Shown here one piece after another: positions 7,596-16,801 of a stretch of 64,000 nt of DNA; the stretch's first letter is position 1; every line of letters begins with the position of its first letter. Both the position numbers and the translations under genes were made by a program. The DNA is taken from contig JABAKE010000002.1 in the NCBI GenBank assembly GCA_019779905.1, positions 372,001 to 436,000 of the forward strand. The letters run 5' to 3'. The notes beneath the pieces were generated by a model. The model did no database searches and had not been told where the DNA came from. It saw only the letters and a list, made by a program, of their open reading frames with translations. This DNA comes from Modestobacter lapidis. GTDB lineage: Bacteria; Actinomycetota; Actinomycetes; Mycobacteriales; Geodermatophilaceae.

Positions 7596-8290
7596 GCCGC
7601 ACCCGCCGCCGCCCGCCGGGGCCGGCCGGCCAACCCGACGGCGACCACCGCGAGCACCACCTGCACCCCGGCCGGTACGAACGGCGTCAGGACCAGCGCG
7701 ATCACCGCGCCACCGAGCGCGACCCGCCGCTGGGCGCCGGGCTCGGCGGCCGAGCGGCGCAGCCGCGGCCACAGCAGCGCCAGGAAGGCCGCCGGCACGA
7801 CGGAGTCCAGCGCGGCCTGCGCGGTCTCCCCCAGCGCGGCGGCACTGACCGCGCCGACCAGCGTCGTGGCGTTCCAGCCCAGGTAGATCGTCGCGCCGGT
7901 GACCCAGAACGCCAGCCGGCCCAGCTCCCGGTCGGGGGCGGCCACCGCCATCGCCGTCGTCTCGTCGATCACCCAGTGCGCAGCCCCCGCCCGGCGCAGC
8001 GCTCCGCGCGGCGCGAGCAGTGGCACCAGCCGGACGCCGTAGATGGTGTTACGGGTACCCAGCAGCAGCGCGCTGCCCAGCGCGGCGAACGGACCACCCC
8101 CGGCACCGAGGACGCCGACCAGGGCGAACTGCGAGGCGCCGGTGAACATCAGCGCCGAGAGCACGCCGGCCTGCCAGACGTCCAGACCGGCACCGACCGC
8201 GGCGGCCCCGAAGGCGACGCCGTACAGACCGACGGCCGCGCCCAGGCCCACGGCGTCGCGCAGCGTCGCCGAGCGCGCGGGATCAGGCAC
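7592..8290 (-). CDS. azlC: AzlC-family branched-chain amino acid exporter subunit
   Basis: A 232-residue polytopic membrane protein, the large subunit of the AzlCD/YgaZH-type amino acid exporter. Signature stretches are GVAFGAAAVGAGLDVWQAGVLS, MFTGASQFALVGVLGAGG and GTRNTIYGVRLVPLL (the AzlC core), followed by helix-rich C-terminal halves. The GTG at 8290 gives the family-like start VPDPARSATLRDAVGLGAA; earlier starts would overlap the divergent mrp leader. It overlaps azlD by 4 bp. The two proteins should form one inner-membrane complex that exports Leu, Ile, Val or analogues. Confidence 0.9.
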   Translation of the reverse strand: MPDPARSATLRDAVGLGAAVGLYGVAFGAAAVGAGLDVWQAGVLSALMFTGASQFALVGVLGAGGGPFAALGSALLLGTRNTIYGVRLVPLLAPRGALRRAGAAHWVIDETTAMAVAAPDRELGRLAFWVTGATIYLGWNATTLVGAVSAAALGETAQAALDSVVPAAFLALLWPRLRRSAAEPGAQRRVALGGAVIALVLTPFVPAGVQVVLAVVAVGLAGRPRRAAAGAA

Positions 8291-8483
8291 CTGACGGACC
8301 CTAGGGCTCGGGCAGCGGATCCCTGTCCACCGGTACCGGCCGAGAACCCGGGTTGCCCGGGTCACACCGCTGGCCCGGAGGCCCCGACGGGATCGGCCGT
8401 ACAGTGGGAGACGCTCGCGCGTGGGTTTCCGCTGGTCGGCGCCCGCCATCCGCAGGCATCCCGTCGAAGGAGACATCCCCCGC

Positions 8484-9644
8484 ATGCCCGACACGCTCAC
8501 CGGTTCCCCGGCGCTCGATGCCGTGAACGCGGCCCTGGCCACCGTCCAGGACCCCGAGATCAACCGTCCCCTGCCCGAGCTGGGCATGGTCAAGGACGTC
8601 CAGATCGGGGTCGGCGGCGACCCGGGCGCGGTGCGCATCGAGGTCTACCTGACGGTCGCCGGCTGCCCGATGCGCGAGACGATCACCAACCGCGTCACCC
8701 AGGCCGTCGGTGCCGTCCCCGGCGTGACGTCGGTGCAGGTCGGCCTGGACGTGATGAGCGACGAGCAGCGCACCGAGCTGCGCAAGACCGTCCGCGGCAC
8801 CGACGCCGCCGACCCGGTGATCCCCTTCGCCCAGCCCGGCTCGCTGACCCGCGTCTACGCCGTCGCCTCGGGCAAGGGCGGGGTCGGCAAGTCCAGCGTC
8901 ACGGTGAACCTGGCCGCCGCGATGGCCAGGAAGGGCCTGTCGGTCGGCGTGGTCGACGCCGACATCTACGGCCACTCGGTGCCGCGGATGCTGGGCGTGG
9001 ACGACAAACCGACCCAGGTCGACAACATGATCATGCCGCCGCAGTCGTACGGCGTGAAGGTCATCTCGATCGGGATGTTCACCCCCGGCAACACCCCGGT
9101 GGTGTGGCGTGGGCCGATGCTGCACCGCGCGCTGCAGCAGTTCCTCGCCGACGTGTGGTGGGGCGACCTGGACGTGTTGCTGCTCGACCTCCCGCCGGGC
9201 ACCGGTGACGTGGCGATCTCGGTGGCGCAGCTGGTGCCCAACGCCGAGATCCTGGTGGTGACGACGCCGCAGCTGGCCGCCGCCGAGGTGGCCGAGCGGG
9301 CCGGCGCGATCGCCACCCAGACCCACCAGCAGGTGGTCGGCGTCATCGAGAACATGTCCTGGCTGGAGCTGCCCGACGGCTCCCGGATGGAGCTGTTCGG
9401 CGCTGGTGGTGGCGAGGCCGTCTCCGACGCGCTGACCAAGACCCTGGGCGCCCGGGTGCCGCTGCTGGGCCAGATTCCGCTGGACACCCGGCTGCGCGAG
9501 GCCGGCGACTCCGGTGCGCCGATCGTGCTCGCCCAGCCCGACGCCCCGGCCGCGCAGGCGCTGGAGAAGATCGCGGACGGCCTCGCCGTCCGCTCGCGCG
9601 GCCTGTCCGGCATGTCCCTGGGCCTGACCCCGGTGAGCAAGTAG
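8484..9644 (+). CDS. mrp: Mrp/ApbC (NBP35-type) iron-sulfur cluster carrier ATPase
   Basis: A 386-residue P-loop ATPase of the Mrp/Nbp35 family, which carries or inserts Fe-S clusters. An N-terminal MIP18/DUF59 domain (about 9-95) precedes the ATPase with deviant Walker A GKGGVGKS (about 130-137), a switch DADIYGHSVPRMLG and LLLDLPPGTGD. The CxxC cluster ligand pair usual after ENMS is absent here (ENMSWLELPDGSRMELFG), as I recall for mycobacterial Mrp as well. ATG 8484 is preceded by GAAGGAG. It stands alone between azlC (divergent) and tatB (convergent), in the position it also has in the mycobacterial sigE region. Confidence 0.92.
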   Translation: MPDTLTGSPALDAVNAALATVQDPEINRPLPELGMVKDVQIGVGGDPGAVRIEVYLTVAGCPMRETITNRVTQAVGAVPGVTSVQVGLDVMSDEQRTELRKTVRGTDAADPVIPFAQPGSLTRVYAVASGKGGVGKSSVTVNLAAAMARKGLSVGVVDADIYGHSVPRMLGVDDKPTQVDNMIMPPQSYGVKVISIGMFTPGNTPVVWRGPMLHRALQQFLADVWWGDLDVLLLDLPPGTGDVAISVAQLVPNAEILVVTTPQLAAAEVAERAGAIATQTHQQVVGVIENMSWLELPDGSRMELFGAGGGEAVSDALTKTLGARVPLLGQIPLDTRLREAGDSGAPIVLAQPDAPAAQALEKIADGLAVRSRGLSGMSLGLTPVSK

Positions 9645-9656
9645 CCCCACGCACGT

Positions 9657-9694
9657 CAGCGGCCGGTCACCCCACCCGGGGTGACCGGCCGCTG
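9657..9694. terminator. Strong hairpin after mrp
   Basis: A perfect 17-bp stem (9657-9673 with 9678-9694) closed by a 4-nt loop, starting 13 bp after the mrp stop. No T-tract follows, as is usual in high-GC actinobacteria. Confidence 0.85.
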
Positions 9695-9771
9695 CGCGTC
9701 TGTACCAGCCGGGAACGCCACCAGCGGTGGGGCGCAGCCCTCCGCTGACCCGGCGCGAGGCCCGGAGGGCT

Positions 9772-9887
9772 TCCGCCGGGGCCGCGGGCAACGGCTCAGC
9801 TCAGCGGGGGACGGCAGCTGATCGCGGTGTCGTCCGTCAGGACGACGAGGTGCACAGCTCTCCGCCGGGGACGCGGGCAACGGCTCA
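9772..9887. repeat. Direct 27-bp repeat in the mrp-tatB gap
   Basis: The segment at 9772-9798 recurs at 9861-9887 with one mismatch (89-bp spacing). Both copies contain GCGGGCAACGGCTCA. The gap of about 290 bp between mrp and tatB otherwise holds only the mrp terminator and a hairpin-forming GACGCGAC/GTCGCGTC pair (around 9920-9951) that overlaps the end of tatB. I see no gene in it. Confidence 0.7.
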
Positions 9888-9938
9888 ACGGCTGTCGGGA
9901 ACGGCCGTTGGCCGCGGTGCGACGCGACAGCGTCGCAA

Positions 9939-10334
9939 TTACGTCGCGTCGCTGTCGAACGGCGGCGGGGTGGCGCGGTCGCGGCTGCGGGCCACGTCCG
10001 CCCCGCGGACCCGGCCGGCGGGCCCGGCGGTCGCGGCCGCGGCGGCCGTCCCGCTGCCGCTGCCCCTGCGCACCGGCGGCGCCTCGTCGTCGAGCAGCTG
10101 CTGGCGGATGAACGTCCTGGGGTGGTACTGCCGGATGTCCAGGTCGCGCAGGTGGTCGAAGTCGTCGCCGAGGCTGTCGTGCAGCTGACCGCGCACGCCG
10201 GTGATCGCGGCCTTGGCCTTCTTCAGGCCGCCGGCGGCGTCCTTGGCGAGGCCCGGGAGCCGGTCGGGGCCGAAGATGAACAGCGCGGCGAGCCCCAGGA
10301 CGACGATCTCGCCCCAGCCGATCGAGTCGAACAC
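9939..10334 (-). CDS. tatB: Twin-arginine translocase subunit TatB
   Basis: A 131-residue TatA/B-family protein. GTG 10334, preceded by GGAGGA, gives the start VFDSIGWGEIVVLGLAALFIFGPDRLPGLA, in which the N-terminal helix, the FGP hinge and an amphipathic helix are clear. The conserved Glu in the first helix (GWGEI) and the length of the charged tail favour TatB over TatA. TatB binds TatC and recognises twin-arginine signal peptides of folded exported proteins. It lies downstream of sigE-rseA-htrA, the same order as mycobacterial Rv1221-Rv1224, with a hairpin between htrA and tatB that may reduce read-through. Confidence 0.9.
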   Translation of the reverse strand: MFDSIGWGEIVVLGLAALFIFGPDRLPGLAKDAAGGLKKAKAAITGVRGQLHDSLGDDFDHLRDLDIRQYHPRTFIRQQLLDDEAPPVRRGSGSGTAAAAATAGPAGRVRGADVARSRDRATPPPFDSDAT

Positions 10335-10442
10335 GCATCCTCCTCGCACGTCGCCGCGCTCCGCGGCCGTCGTCCAGCGTAGGTCGGCCAGGTGGACGGC
10401 AGGAGTCGGCGCTCCTCCGCCCGAGGCGGCCCCGTCCAGGGT

Positions 10443-10497
10443 GGCCTCTCTGCAGTAACCCGCCGCGAGCTTGCGAGCGGCGGGGGGCAGAGAGGTC
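10443..10497. terminator. Nested hairpin (repeat family) between htrA and tatB
   Basis: An outer stem GGCCTCTCTGC/GCAGAGAGGTC (10443-10453 with 10487-10497, one mismatch) encloses an inner stem CCCGCCGC/GCGGCGGG (10459-10466 with 10478-10485) with the loop GAGCTTGC. It is one member of an interspersed hairpin family in this window and would attenuate tatB expression downstream of htrA. Confidence 0.7.
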
Positions 10498-10502
10498 CTT
10501 TC

Positions 10503-11945
10503 TCAGGCCGCCTCGAGCACCGCCTGCACCTCGCGGGAACCGCCGCCGCGCACGACCTCGACGGTGACGGTGTCGCCCGGGGCGTGCGCGTCGACGGCGA
10601 CGGCCAGCTCCTCCGAGCTACCGACCTTCTCGCCGTCCACGGCGATGACCACGTCCTGCTCCTGGATGCCGGCCTCGGCAGCGGGGCTGCCCGGCTCCAC
10701 GTTGACCACCAGGGCGCCGTCGCGGGCGCCGTCGGTGACCGTGCGGGCGTTGACCCCGAGCGAGGCGTGCACCGCTTGGCCGGTGGAGATGAGCTGCTCG
10801 GCGATGTCGCGGACGGTGTCGATGGGGATCGCGAAACCGAGCCCCGACGAGCCACCGCTGACCGAGGCGATCGCGGTGTTGATGCCGATGAGCGCCCCGC
10901 TGCCGTCGACCAGCGCACCGCCGGAGTTGCCCGGGTTGATCGGGGCGTCGGTCTGGACGGCGTTGATCACCGCGTTGGTGTCGCTGCCCTGCCCGGACAG
11001 CCGCACCGGCCGGTCCAGGGCACTGACGATCCCGCTGGTGACGGTGCCCGCGAGCCCGAGGGGTGAGCCGATGGCCACCACCGGGTCGCCGACGACGAGG
11101 TCGTCGGCGGTACCCAGCGACGCGGCGATCAGCCCGGGCTTGTCGACCTTGAGCACGGCGATGTCGCTGGCCGGGTCACGGCCGACGATCCGGGCGCTGG
11201 ATCCGCTGCCGTCGCTGAAGACCGCCCGGATCTCGGCGCCCTCGACGCCGTCGGCACCCGAGACGACGTGGTTGTTGGTGACGATGTAGCCGCCCTCGGC
11301 GTCGATCACCACGCCGGAGCCGGTGGCCCCGGCGCTGGCCAGCCGGACCTCGACGGAGACCACCGTCGGGGTGACCCGCGCGGCGATGTCGGACACCGAC
11401 CCCGGTTCCCGGGACAGGCCGGGGGTCACTTCGGAGAGCTGGATGCCCGGCGCCAGCAACGGCTGCTCATCGGCCGTGCGGCCGAGGAACCAGCCCAGCG
11501 TGCCGCCGACAGCGGCGACGAACACCAGTGCCATCAGGACCAGGGCGCCCAGCCGGATGGAGACGTCGCGGACCCGCAGCCGCCCCCGACCGGGCTCGTC
11601 GACGACGACCGGTCCCGGCGCCGGGTCGGCCGGGTACTGCGCGGGGGCGCCCAGGCCGGCCGGTGCGTGCGGATCGCGCCACGGGTCGGCGGCTGCGTCG
11701 GCCTTCCACCACGGACCGGAGGCGGTCCGGCGGGAGGAACGGCGACCGCCGGGCGGCTCGCCCAGGCCGCGGGCACCGTCGCGGGGGGCGAACGCGCGGA
11801 GCACGGCCTCCGGCGGCGGCGGCGGCAGCGGGCGCGGGGCGGGCGCCGGCCGGTCGGTGGCGAAGGAACCGCCCACCGCGGCGGGCCGGCCGAAGGCGGC
11901 CTGCTCGCCGGGCGGCGGAGGCTGCGCGGTGGGTGGCCGCGGCAC
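10503..11945 (-). CDS. htrA: HtrA/DegP-type membrane-anchored serine protease
   Basis: A 480-residue trypsin-like protease of the cell envelope. After a long Pro-rich cytoplasmic region, one transmembrane helix spans about 130-154; the protease domain shows H226 (VTNNHVV), D261 (ASDIAVLKVD) and S341 (NPGNSGGALVD); a PDZ domain fills about 395-480. It degrades or refolds damaged exported proteins and, in mycobacteria, links to SigE control. GTG 11945 is the first usual start, but the frame stays open to a CTG at 12092 that overlaps the rseA stop (CTGA). Starting there would give 529 residues with a plausible beginning ([16 protein letters not shown]), so the true N-terminus may be longer. Confidence 0.93.
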   Translation of the reverse strand: MPRPPTAQPPPPGEQAAFGRPAAVGGSFATDRPAPAPRPLPPPPPEAVLRAFAPRDGARGLGEPPGGRRSSRRTASGPWWKADAAADPWRDPHAPAGLGAPAQYPADPAPGPVVVDEPGRGRLRVRDVSIRLGALVLMALVFVAAVGGTLGWFLGRTADEQPLLAPGIQLSEVTPGLSREPGSVSDIAARVTPTVVSVEVRLASAGATGSGVVIDAEGGYIVTNNHVVSGADGVEGAEIRAVFSDGSGSSARIVGRDPASDIAVLKVDKPGLIAASLGTADDLVVGDPVVAIGSPLGLAGTVTSGIVSALDRPVRLSGQGSDTNAVINAVQTDAPINPGNSGGALVDGSGALIGINTAIASVSGGSSGLGFAIPIDTVRDIAEQLISTGQAVHASLGVNARTVTDGARDGALVVNVEPGSPAAEAGIQEQDVVIAVDGEKVGSSEELAVAVDAHAPGDTVTVEVVRGGGSREVQAVLEAA

Positions 11946-12088
11946 CGGACGCTCCGGCGGCAGGTCGAAGGTGCCCGTGGCGCCGGCCGGCCGGGCATAG
12001 GCGGCGTCGGGCTCGCTGGCCGGTGGCGCGCTACCGGCCCGCTCCGCAGCTGGGTCCGGGCGGGTCGGGTCGGTGCCGGTGGCCTCGC

Positions 12089-12691
12089 TCAGGGCGTCCC
12101 GCCGGAGGGCGACCCCGTGGTGGTGCCGACGGTGAGGGTGCGCACCACGGGGGGCACGATCTCGGTGCGCTCGTCGGGCGGGGGCTGGCGCACGGCACCG
12201 GCCAGCGAGCCGGGCGGCGGCACGTCGTCGGCCGGGCGGTCGCCGGCGGGCAGACCGACGGCGAGGACCGCCACCCCGATGCCGATACCGGCCAGCGCGC
12301 CCGTCATCCCGCGGCGCAGCCAGCGGTGGTGGGAGGCCGGCGCCGCCGGCCCGGTGGGCTCGGCGGCGAGCGGGATGGACCAGGCGCCACCGGAGTCGGT
12401 GCTGGTGAGACCGTCGCGGCCGGCGGTCAGCGTGCCGCCGAACGACCCGCCGGAGGGCATCTCCGCGGTGAACGGGATGGCCCGGAGGCGGGACATCAGG
12501 TCACCGGGGACAGCGACGTCCTCGGGCCCCTGCAGCGCGGCCTTCGCCTCGCGCTGGGCACTCACGGCCAGCCGGCACTGGAGGCAGCCGGTGAGGTGGC
12601 GGCCCGCGCGGCCGGCGGCGCCGCCGGAGAGCTCACCGTCGACGAGTGCGGCGATGGCCTCCTGGGCCAGGTGGCTCTCCGGGATGCTCAC
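12089..12691 (-). CDS. rseA: Zinc-type anti-sigma factor RseA (SigE antagonist)
   Basis: A 200-residue anti-sigma factor. The N-terminal ZAS motif is intact: H32xxxC36xxC39 in [10 protein letters not shown] hydrophobic segment near residues 117-137 ([20 protein letters not shown]) suggests membrane anchoring, and a Pro-rich tail follows. Its ATG overlaps the sigE stop (ATGA at 12688-12691), so the two are made together. RseA should hold SigE inactive until redox or envelope stress, phosphorylation or proteolysis releases it. Gene order and motif match mycobacterial Rv1222. Confidence 0.92.
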   Translation of the reverse strand: MSIPESHLAQEAIAALVDGELSGGAAGRAGRHLTGCLQCRLAVSAQREAKAALQGPEDVAVPGDLMSRLRAIPFTAEMPSGGSFGGTLTAGRDGLTSTDSGGAWSIPLAAEPTGPAAPASHHRWLRRGMTGALAGIGIGVAVLAVGLPAGDRPADDVPPPGSLAGAVRQPPPDERTEIVPPVVRTLTVGTTTGSPSGGTP

Positions 12692-13311
12692 GACGCGGAC
12701 ACCTCGACGGGGCCCCGGTTGGGCGCCAGGTGGGCGAGGGCCTCGCGGAGCTGCACCCGACCGCGGTGGATGCGGCTGCGGACCGTGCCGAGCTTGATGC
12801 CCAGGGTCGCGGCGATCTCCTCGTACGTGAGGCCCTCGATGTCACAGAGGACAACGGCAACCCGGAACTCCGGCGAGAGCGCATCGAGCGCGGCCTGCAC
12901 CTGCGGGTCGAGGTGCGTGTCGGCGTAGACCTGCTCGGGGGACGGCGCCGCGCCGGGCAGCCGCTCGGTGTCCTCGGGGAGGGCGTCGAAGCGGATCCGC
13001 TGCCGGCGCCGGACCATGTCGAGGAACAGGTTGGTGGTGATCCGGTGCAGCCAGCCCTCGAAGGTGCCCGGCGAGAAGTCGGCCAGCGAGCGGAACACCC
13101 GGACGAAGGTGTCCTGGGTGAGGTCCTCGGCGTCCTGCTGGTTGCCCGAGAGCCGGTAGGCCAGCCGGTAGACGCGCGCCGAGTGGTCGCGCACCACCTG
13201 TTCCCACGTGGGGGCGACCCAGCTGTCGGCGGCGCCGGTGGGCGGCGTGGCGGGGGCGGGCGACGCAGGGGTCAGCGGCGGCTGACCGGTCGCGGCGCTC
13301 GGGGAGGACAC
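12688..13311 (-). CDS. sigE: ECF RNA polymerase sigma factor SigE
   Basis: A 207-residue ECF sigma factor with region 2 ([20 protein letters not shown], then [13 protein letters not shown] and [19 protein letters not shown]) and region 4 ([41 protein letters not shown]). These blocks are very close to mycobacterial SigE. It directs transcription of envelope-stress genes, probably including its own operon with rseA, htrA and tatB. GTG 13311 is preferred because the residues before it look non-coding; a longer in-frame GTG at 13398 would add 29 residues. The intergenic region to the divergent methyltransferase (13312-13514) should carry both promoters. Confidence 0.93.
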   Translation of the reverse strand: MSSPSAATGQPPLTPASPAPATPPTGAADSWVAPTWEQVVRDHSARVYRLAYRLSGNQQDAEDLTQDTFVRVFRSLADFSPGTFEGWLHRITTNLFLDMVRRRQRIRFDALPEDTERLPGAAPSPEQVYADTHLDPQVQAALDALSPEFRVAVVLCDIEGLTYEEIAATLGIKLGTVRSRIHRGRVQLREALAHLAPNRGPVEVSAS

Positions 13312-13514
13312 GACATCAGGATCGCAGACGGCAGCCCGCTTCTCCTCCCCACCTGGGGTGGCGGTGGAACCGGGGCGAGTGGCACGCGAGAGACGCACGT
13401 CCTGATCAACGGGCGGTGGGCGGGCCGGTGTTCCCGGGCCCCGCCGTCCACAGGGAGTTGACAGGCTGGCCCCGCGCGGAGGACGCCGCCCGGGTGGCCC
13501 ACTACCCTCGTCGG

Positions 13515-14192
13515 GTGACCAGCGCCGCCGGACCGCCGCCCCCCGGTGGATCCCGGCAGGACGCGGCCGGCTACGCCGACGGGTTCGCCGCGGAGTCCCC
13601 CGCCCAGGCCGCGGCCCGGCACCGGGCGGTCACGTCGGCAGAGACGTCCGGCACCGCGGAACCGGTCGAGCCCGCGGTCGGTGCGGTGCTGGCCGTGCTC
13701 GCCGCCAGCGTCGACGCCCGCGCCGTCGTGTCGCTGGGCAGCGGCAGCGGGGTCACCGGGCTGTGGCTGCTGCGCGGCATGCGATCCGACGGCGTCCTCA
13801 CCGTCCTGGACGGCGACCCGGCCGAGCTGCGTGCCGCACGGCGGGCGTTCGGCGACGCCGGGATCGCCCGCTCCCGCACCCGGCTGATCTTCGGCACCGC
13901 GGCGGAGGTGCTGCCCCGGCTGTCGTCGGAGGCCTACGACCTGGTCACCTGCTCCGGTCCGCCCGCCGACTGGTCCGAGCACCTCGCCGTGCTGCTCGGG
14001 CTGGTGCGGGCCGGCGGCTCACTGGTGTGCTGCGGCGTGCTCGAGGACGGCAAGATCGCCGACCGCTCCGCCCGCGATCCGCAGTCGATGGCCTGGCGGG
14101 AGGTCGCGCGCACCGTCCGCGAGGACGAGACGCTCATCTCTGCGGTGCTGCCGATCGGCACCGGCCTGCTGGTCGCCTCCAAGCGCCGCTGA
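13515..14192 (+). CDS. O-methyltransferase (Rv1220c-like)
   Basis: A 225-residue SAM-dependent methyltransferase of the O-methyltransferase group. The SAM-binding loop [16 protein letters not shown] (about 73-88), the acidic strand end [13 protein letters not shown] and [13 protein letters not shown] are recognisable. GTG 13515 fits the divergent arrangement with sigE; the same divergent pair occurs in mycobacteria (Rv1220c/Rv1221), so the gene may belong to the SigE stress response. The final motif DG.. of catechol-type enzymes is altered, and the substrate is unknown. A hairpin (14198-14250) separates it from convergent glgC. Confidence 0.85.
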   Translation: MTSAAGPPPPGGSRQDAAGYADGFAAESPAQAAARHRAVTSAETSGTAEPVEPAVGAVLAVLAASVDARAVVSLGSGSGVTGLWLLRGMRSDGVLTVLDGDPAELRAARRAFGDAGIARSRTRLIFGTAAEVLPRLSSEAYDLVTCSGPPADWSEHLAVLLGLVRAGGSLVCCGVLEDGKIADRSARDPQSMAWREVARTVREDETLISAVLPIGTGLLVASKRR

Positions 14193-14197
14193 CGACG

Positions 14198-14250
14198 GGC
14201 CCCGTCCCGCTCACCCCTCGCCAGCTCGGGGCGAGCCTCTGGACGGGGCC
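14198..14250. terminator. Bidirectional nested hairpin between methyltransferase gene and glgC
   Basis: GGCCCCGTCC (14198-14207) pairs perfectly with GGACGGGGCC (14241-14250), enclosing a CTCGCCAGCTCGGGGCGAG apex. It fills the 59-bp gap between two converging genes and is a member of the window's interspersed hairpin family. Confidence 0.82.
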
Positions 14251-14251
14251 T

Positions 14252-15472
14252 TTAGACGATCGCGCGGGTGCCCTTGCCGAGCACCGTCACGCCGCCGGCG
14301 CTCACGTGGTACCGCTCGCGGTCGGCGTCGAGGTCGACCCCGATCCGGGCCCACGGCGGGACGATGACGTTCTTGTCCAGGATCGCCCGCCGGACGACGG
14401 CGCCCTCACCGATGTGCACGCCGTCCATCAGCACGCTGTCCTCGACCCGGGAGCCGCTCTCCATCCGGACGCCGGGCGAGACGACCGACCCGAGCACCGC
14501 CCCGCCACCGATGATGACCCCGGCGCTGACCATCGACTCCTCGGCCCGGCCGCCGAGCACGAACTTGGCCGGGGGGAACTGCGGCGGCAGGGTGTAGATC
14601 GGCCAGCGGTCGTTGTAGAGGTTGAAGATCGGGGTCACCGACCGCAGGTCCATGTGCGCGTCGTAGTAGGAGTCCATCGTCCCGACATCGCGCCAGTAGC
14701 CGTGGTCGCGCTCGGTGGCCCCGGGGACGACGTTGGTGCTGAAGTCGTAGACGTAGGCGCTGCCGGCGTCGGCCATCATCGGCATGATCGACCCGCCCAT
14801 GTCGTGGGCCGAGTCATCGTCCTCGGCGTCGGCGCGCAGCGCCTCCAGCAGCGCGTCGGTGCTGAAGACGTAGTTGCCCATCGAGGCGAAGCTCTCGTCC
14901 GGTGAGCCGGGCAGACCCGGCGGGTCGGCCGGCTTCTCCAGGAACCCGCGCACCCTGCCGTCGGCATCGGCGTCGATGACGCCGAACTCGGTGGCCTCCT
15001 TGCGGCGCACCCGGAGCCCGGCGACGGTGACGGCGGCACCGGTCTGCAGGTGCTGGTCGATCATCTGCGCCGGGTCCATCCGGTACACGTGATCGGCACC
15101 GAAGACGACGACGATCTCGGGGCGGTCGTCGTAGATCAGGTTGAGGCTCTGGAAGATCGCGTCGGCGCTGCCGGTGTACCACCGCGGGCCCAACCGCTGC
15201 TGCGCCGGGACGGGGGTGATGTAGCTGCCGAGCAGGGTGGACATCCGCCAGACCGTGGTGATGTGCCGGTCCAGCGAGTGGCTCTTGTACTGGGTGAGCA
15301 CCGCGATCCGCCGAATGTCGGCGTTCACCAGGTTGGAGAGCACGAAGTCGATGAGCCGGTAGTTGCCGCCGAAGGGCACGGCCGGCTTCGCCCTGTCCTG
15401 GGTCAGGGGCGCCAGACGCTTCCCCTCGCCGCCGGCGAGCACGATGCCAAGAACTCGAGGACCGCCACGCAT
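14252..15472 (-). CDS. glgC: Glucose-1-phosphate adenylyltransferase
   Basis: A 406-residue ADP-glucose pyrophosphorylase that makes ADP-glucose from ATP and glucose-1-phosphate for alpha-glucan synthesis. Family motifs are [28 protein letters not shown] near the start, [20 protein letters not shown] (metal/nucleotide site) and the left-handed beta-helix C-terminus with [27 protein letters not shown] 15472 is chosen because it gives the conserved [15 protein letters not shown] start. It is divergent from glgA across 70 bp, so both genes of the pathway share one regulatory region. Confidence 0.95.
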   Translation of the reverse strand: MRGGPRVLGIVLAGGEGKRLAPLTQDRAKPAVPFGGNYRLIDFVLSNLVNADIRRIAVLTQYKSHSLDRHITTVWRMSTLLGSYITPVPAQQRLGPRWYTGSADAIFQSLNLIYDDRPEIVVVFGADHVYRMDPAQMIDQHLQTGAAVTVAGLRVRRKEATEFGVIDADADGRVRGFLEKPADPPGLPGSPDESFASMGNYVFSTDALLEALRADAEDDDSAHDMGGSIMPMMADAGSAYVYDFSTNVVPGATERDHGYWRDVGTMDSYYDAHMDLRSVTPIFNLYNDRWPIYTLPPQFPPAKFVLGGRAEESMVSAGVIIGGGAVLGSVVSPGVRMESGSRVEDSVLMDGVHIGEGAVVRRAILDKNVIVPPWARIGVDLDADRERYHVSAGGVTVLGKGTRAIV

Positions 15473-15542
15473 GGACGCAACGTAACCGGTATTCCCGCCC
15501 GACGCGCCATCTGCGGCCCCGCCCACCACCTAGGGTGATGCC

Positions 15543-16715
15543 GTGCGCGTCGGAGTCGTGACCCGGGAATGGCCGCCAGACGTCTACGGCGGGGCAGGTG
15601 TGCACGTCGAACACCTCGTGGCGGCCCTGCGCGGGCTGCCCGACGCGCCCGACCTCGACGTCCACTGCTTCGGCGCGCCCCGCGCGGACGCGACCGGACA
15701 CGGGGTGCCTCCCGGCCTGCAGTCGGCCAACGGCGCGCTGCAGGCGGTGGGCACCGACGTGGAGATCGCCGCCGCCCTCGCCGACGCCGACCTGGTCCAC
15801 TCGCACACCTGGTACGCCAACCACGCGGGGCACCTGGCCGCCCTGGTGCACGGCAGCGGGCACGTGGTCACCGCGCACTCCCTCGAGCCGCGCCGGCCGT
15901 GGAAGGCCGACCAGCTGGGCGGGGGCTACCGGTTGTCCTCGTGGGTCGAGCGCACGGCGTACGCCTCCGCCGACGCGGTGATCGCGGTGAGCCGTGGCAT
16001 GCGCGCCGACGTGCTGGAGGTCTACCCCGACCTGGACCCGGCGAAGGTCGTCGTCGTCGGCAACGGGGTGGACGCCCAGGCCTACCGCCCGGTCGAGGCG
16101 CCGGACGTCGTCCGCTCCCTGGGCGTGGACCCCGACCGGCCCTACGCGTTGTTCGTCGGCCGGATCACCCGGCAGAAGGGGTTGATGCATCTGCTGGCCG
16201 CCGCCGAGCAGCTGCCGGCCGAGGCCGGGCTGGTGCTGTGCGCCGGTGCCGCGGACACCCCGACCGAGCGCGCGCAGGTCGCCGACGCCGTGGCCGAGCT
16301 GCAGACCCGCCGATCGGGGATCGTCTGGATCGAGCAGATGCTGCCCCGCCAGCAACTGGTGCCGCTCATCACCGGCGCGACGGTGTTCGTCGTCCCGTCG
16401 GTGTACGAGCCGCTGGGCATCGTGAACCTCGAGGCGGCCGCGTGCGGGACGGCCGTCGTCGCCAGCGCCGTCGGCGGCATCCCGGAGGTCGTCGACGACG
16501 GCCGCACCGGGCTGTTGGTGCCCTACGCCCCCTCCGACCCGGCCGCGTTCGCCGCGGGGCTGGCCGCGCGGACCAGCGAGCTGCTCGCCGACCCGGCGCG
16601 GGCCGCGGCGATGGGGGTGGCCGGTCGGGAGCGGGTGCTGGCCGAGTTCGGCTGGCCGGCGATCGCCGCGCAGACGGTGGAGGTCTACCGCTCGGTGCTG
16701 GCCGCCCGCGCCTGA
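15543..16715 (+). CDS. glgA: GT4 glycogen synthase / maltose-1-phosphate synthase (GlgA/GlgM)
   Basis: A 390-residue GT-B glycosyltransferase of family GT4. The start VGVVTREWPPDVYGGAGVHV, the central VGRITRQKGLMHLLAAAEQL, and the E-x7-E block PSVYEPLGIVNLEAAACGTAVV are diagnostic of the actinobacterial GlgA type. In mycobacteria the orthologue (Rv1212c, GlgM) mainly joins ADP-glucose and glucose-1-phosphate into maltose-1-phosphate for the GlgE pathway, so that activity is as likely as classical glycogen elongation. It is divergently paired with glgC, which supplies ADP-glucose. A strong hairpin follows the gene. Confidence 0.92.
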   Translation: MRVGVVTREWPPDVYGGAGVHVEHLVAALRGLPDAPDLDVHCFGAPRADATGHGVPPGLQSANGALQAVGTDVEIAAALADADLVHSHTWYANHAGHLAALVHGSGHVVTAHSLEPRRPWKADQLGGGYRLSSWVERTAYASADAVIAVSRGMRADVLEVYPDLDPAKVVVVGNGVDAQAYRPVEAPDVVRSLGVDPDRPYALFVGRITRQKGLMHLLAAAEQLPAEAGLVLCAGAADTPTERAQVADAVAELQTRRSGIVWIEQMLPRQQLVPLITGATVFVVPSVYEPLGIVNLEAAACGTAVVASAVGGIPEVVDDGRTGLLVPYAPSDPAAFAAGLAARTSELLADPARAAAMGVAGRERVLAEFGWPAIAAQTVEVYRSVLAARA

Positions 16716-16745
16716 GCCACCCGCGGACCACCGTCCTCACGGTGC

Positions 16746-16783
16746 GGTCGCCGTCCTCCTGCTGTGGGGTGAGGACGGCGACC
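16746..16783. terminator. Bidirectional hairpin between glgA and nitrile hydratase operon
   Basis: GGTCGCCGTCCTC (16746-16758) pairs perfectly with GAGGACGGCGACC (16771-16783) around a 12-nt loop. It lies in the 86-bp gap between two converging transcription units. Confidence 0.82.
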
Positions 16784-16801
16784 ACCCGGTGCGGTCGGCG
16801 G

